From: JANRLL01 sp033762715
GTDB taxonomy: Bacteria > Pseudomonadota > Alphaproteobacteria > Rickettsiales > SXRF01
DNA length: 64,000 bases
NCBI GenBank assembly: GCA_033762715.1
Contig: JANRLL010000012.1
Coordinates: 124,001 to 188,000 of the forward strand
Direction of reading: 5' to 3'
The notes under the pieces were generated by a model. That model was not told where the DNA came from. It saw only the letters and a program-made list of their open reading frames with translations, and did no database searches. The position numbers were made by a program, and so were the translations under genes. Shown here piece after piece: positions 63,221 through 64,000 of this stretch; the first letter of the stretch is position 1; every line of letters starts with the position of its first letter.

Positions 63221-63568
63221 AAGGCCTCCTTGGGGTCAGCAAACGCACTCTAATAGTTACTGCGGGGAATTCCAATCACATAATATAGTGTAAGTGCAAG
63301 TAATAGCCGGTTTTCTTGACTTTCTTGCCTTTTTCGGCTAAAAATAGCGTGAGTTTGATGCATGACTCTTAAGTAACTGCAAGCGGCCTTTGTAAAAAGG
63401 CAGCCATGTTATGAAAGTAACATGGTGAGAAGAATCTATCCGGTATCGGCTGTTTCCTCCTTCAGGCATTTGGTTGAGAGTTTGTGGCAATAATCTGCTG
63501 CTACATCACTCTTGTTGTAGGTGCACGGTGCACCCGCAGCGTTTAATGCCAATTGAATGGAGTATGAT
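63221..63568. other. Intergenic region between icd and the cold-shock gene
   Basis: A 348-base divergent region with no coding potential that I can support. It holds the candidate csp promoter at 63316-63344, an untranslated leader of about 215 bases, and a hairpin GGTGCA-CGG-TGCACC (63520-63534) 35 bases before the csp start. The icd promoter must lie here too, but I could not define it. Confidence 0.6.
63316..63344 (+). promoter_or_regulatory. Candidate promoter of the cold-shock gene
   Basis: TTGACT (63316-63321), a 17-base spacer and TAAAAA (63339-63344). If used, the leader would be about 215 bases, as in cspA-like thermosensing messages. Confidence 0.4.
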
Positions 63569-63781
63569 ATGGCTACTGGTACAGTAAAATGGTTTAACCC
63601 CACCAAAGGTTATGGTTTCATCCAACCTGAAAACGGTGGCAAAGATGTGTTTGTTCATATCAGCGCTGTTGAACGCGCAGGCCTCAGAACCTTAGTTGAA
63701 GGCCAAAAAGTAAATTTTGAACTAGCTAACGAAAAAGGCAGAACCTCTGCTGTAAACCTGCAAATCCAAAACGCAGCGTAA
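63569..63781 (+). CDS. Cold-shock DNA/RNA-binding protein
   Basis: 70 residues with the nucleic-acid motifs KGYGFIQ (RNP1) and VFVHIS (RNP2). ATG 63569 was chosen: GGAG lies 6 bases upstream, while the ATG at 63557 overlaps that site. It has a long leader and a strong terminator, as expected for a highly expressed single gene. It acts as an RNA chaperone. Confidence 0.96.
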   Translation: MATGTVKWFNPTKGYGFIQPENGGKDVFVHISAVERAGLRTLVEGQKVNFELANEKGRTSAVNLQIQNAA

Positions 63782-63802
63782 TACGTCTAGTTCTACAGTA
63801 TG

Positions 63803-63842
63803 AAATTCCCCGCCTTCTTCAATGAATGGCGGGGAATTTTTA
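63803..63842 (+). terminator. Rho-independent terminator after the cold-shock gene
   Basis: AAATTCCCCGCC (63803-63814) and GGCGGGGAATTT (63828-63839) form a perfect 12-bp stem with a 13-base loop and a following T run. It extends to the stop codon of the convergent ArsC-family gene. Confidence 0.93.
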
Positions 63843-64000
63843 TAAAAGCGCCTGAACCGTCTCAGCAGGACGGCAAAGCTTCACGCCTACAGGCGTAATC
63901 ACGATAGGGCGGTTTACCAACACCGGATACATGATCATCGCCTCTATCAGCTGTTCTTCGGGCGCATCGGGTGAAAGCAAGCCTAGCTCTTCTGCGTTTG
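63840..64000 (-). CDS. ArsC-family protein (arsenate reductase/Spx-like), C-terminal end (partial)
   Basis: 53 residues enter from the right edge and end with TAA at 63840-63842. MIMYPVLVNRPIVITPVGVK and LCRPAETVQALL match the C-terminal signature of ArsC/YfgD proteins. The N-terminal catalytic cysteine lies outside the window, so arsenate reductase activity cannot be told from Spx-like relatives. Confidence 0.85.
   Translation of the reverse strand, partial: NAEELGLLSPDAPEEQLIEAMIMYPVLVNRPIVITPVGVKLCRPAETVQALL

Noticed and set aside
1..64000. CRISPR arrays, tRNA or rRNA genes, insertion sequences, prophage
   Set aside because: No regularly spaced repeats, cloverleaf-like sequences, transposase or integrase frames were seen; the short repeats present are isolated palindromes or tandem units.

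Overview
The window is a chromosomal segment of about 50% GC from an alphaproteobacterium. The evidence is the ribosomal cluster rpsF-rpsR-DUF2232-rplI-dnaB-alr, the radA-cvpA-purF run, an NADP-isocitrate dehydrogenase of the alphaproteobacterial and eukaryote-like type, a ComF / NDUFAF5-like methyltransferase pair, and the sulfate assimilation set. I cannot place it below class. Genes are densely packed, with many ATGA, TGATG and TAATG overlaps. There is no rRNA, tRNA, CRISPR array, transposase or integrase that I can support.

Layout. 1-7255: a type IV pilus inner-membrane assembly operon, transcribed leftward (PilB, PilC, a PilM-PilN fusion, PilO-like, PilP-like, then an ABC ATPase), converging on the 3' end of a PilT/PilU-like gene. 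7356-17307: a leftward sulfate assimilation operon (cysI, siroheme synthase, cysH of the APS-reductase type, cysD, cysNC) ending in a translationally coupled 1151-residue flavoprotein. This operon carries several small palindromic or tandem repeats and a repeat-bracketed, frameshifted small gene between cysD and cysNC. 17420-18685: prepilin peptidase and a small membrane protein. 18718-25709: a beta-oxidation block with a FadN/FadA/FadE-type set, a TerC-family protein and a Phd-like orphan antitoxin downstream of a striking palindrome. 25797-27649: ferredoxin-NADP reductase and folD.

27691-32453: mltG, a MEKHLA/PAS protein and the fatty acid cluster fabD-fabG-acpP-fabF. 32649-39587: rpsF, rpsR, DUF2232, rplI, dnaB, alr, an Mla-type ABC pair and an ExoD-like protein. 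39591-46860: desaturase, secA, a PpiC-type isomerase, argJ, mutT and a methyltransferase. 46913-48828: comF, an ArsR-family regulator and the two-gene unit it faces.

48818-54931: a methionine synthase split into two separate genes, with a DUF421 protein, a rhodanese, a retropepsin-like protease and a possible ADP-ribosyltransferase-fold protein between them. 54985-59862: radA, cvpA, purF, an SDR and an EI24-like protein. 59874-64000: a GST, a tandem DUF5765 pair, icd, a cold-shock gene with a long leader and a strong terminator, and the C-terminal end of an ArsC-family gene.

The most unusual points are: the cassette-like insert with a G8 tract inside the cys operon; the fused flavoprotein as a candidate electron donor for CysI, since no cysJ is present; palindromic elements that have become coding sequence in the siroheme synthase and rhodanese genes; the split metH; and the 21-bp perfect palindrome in front of the phd-fadN genes.
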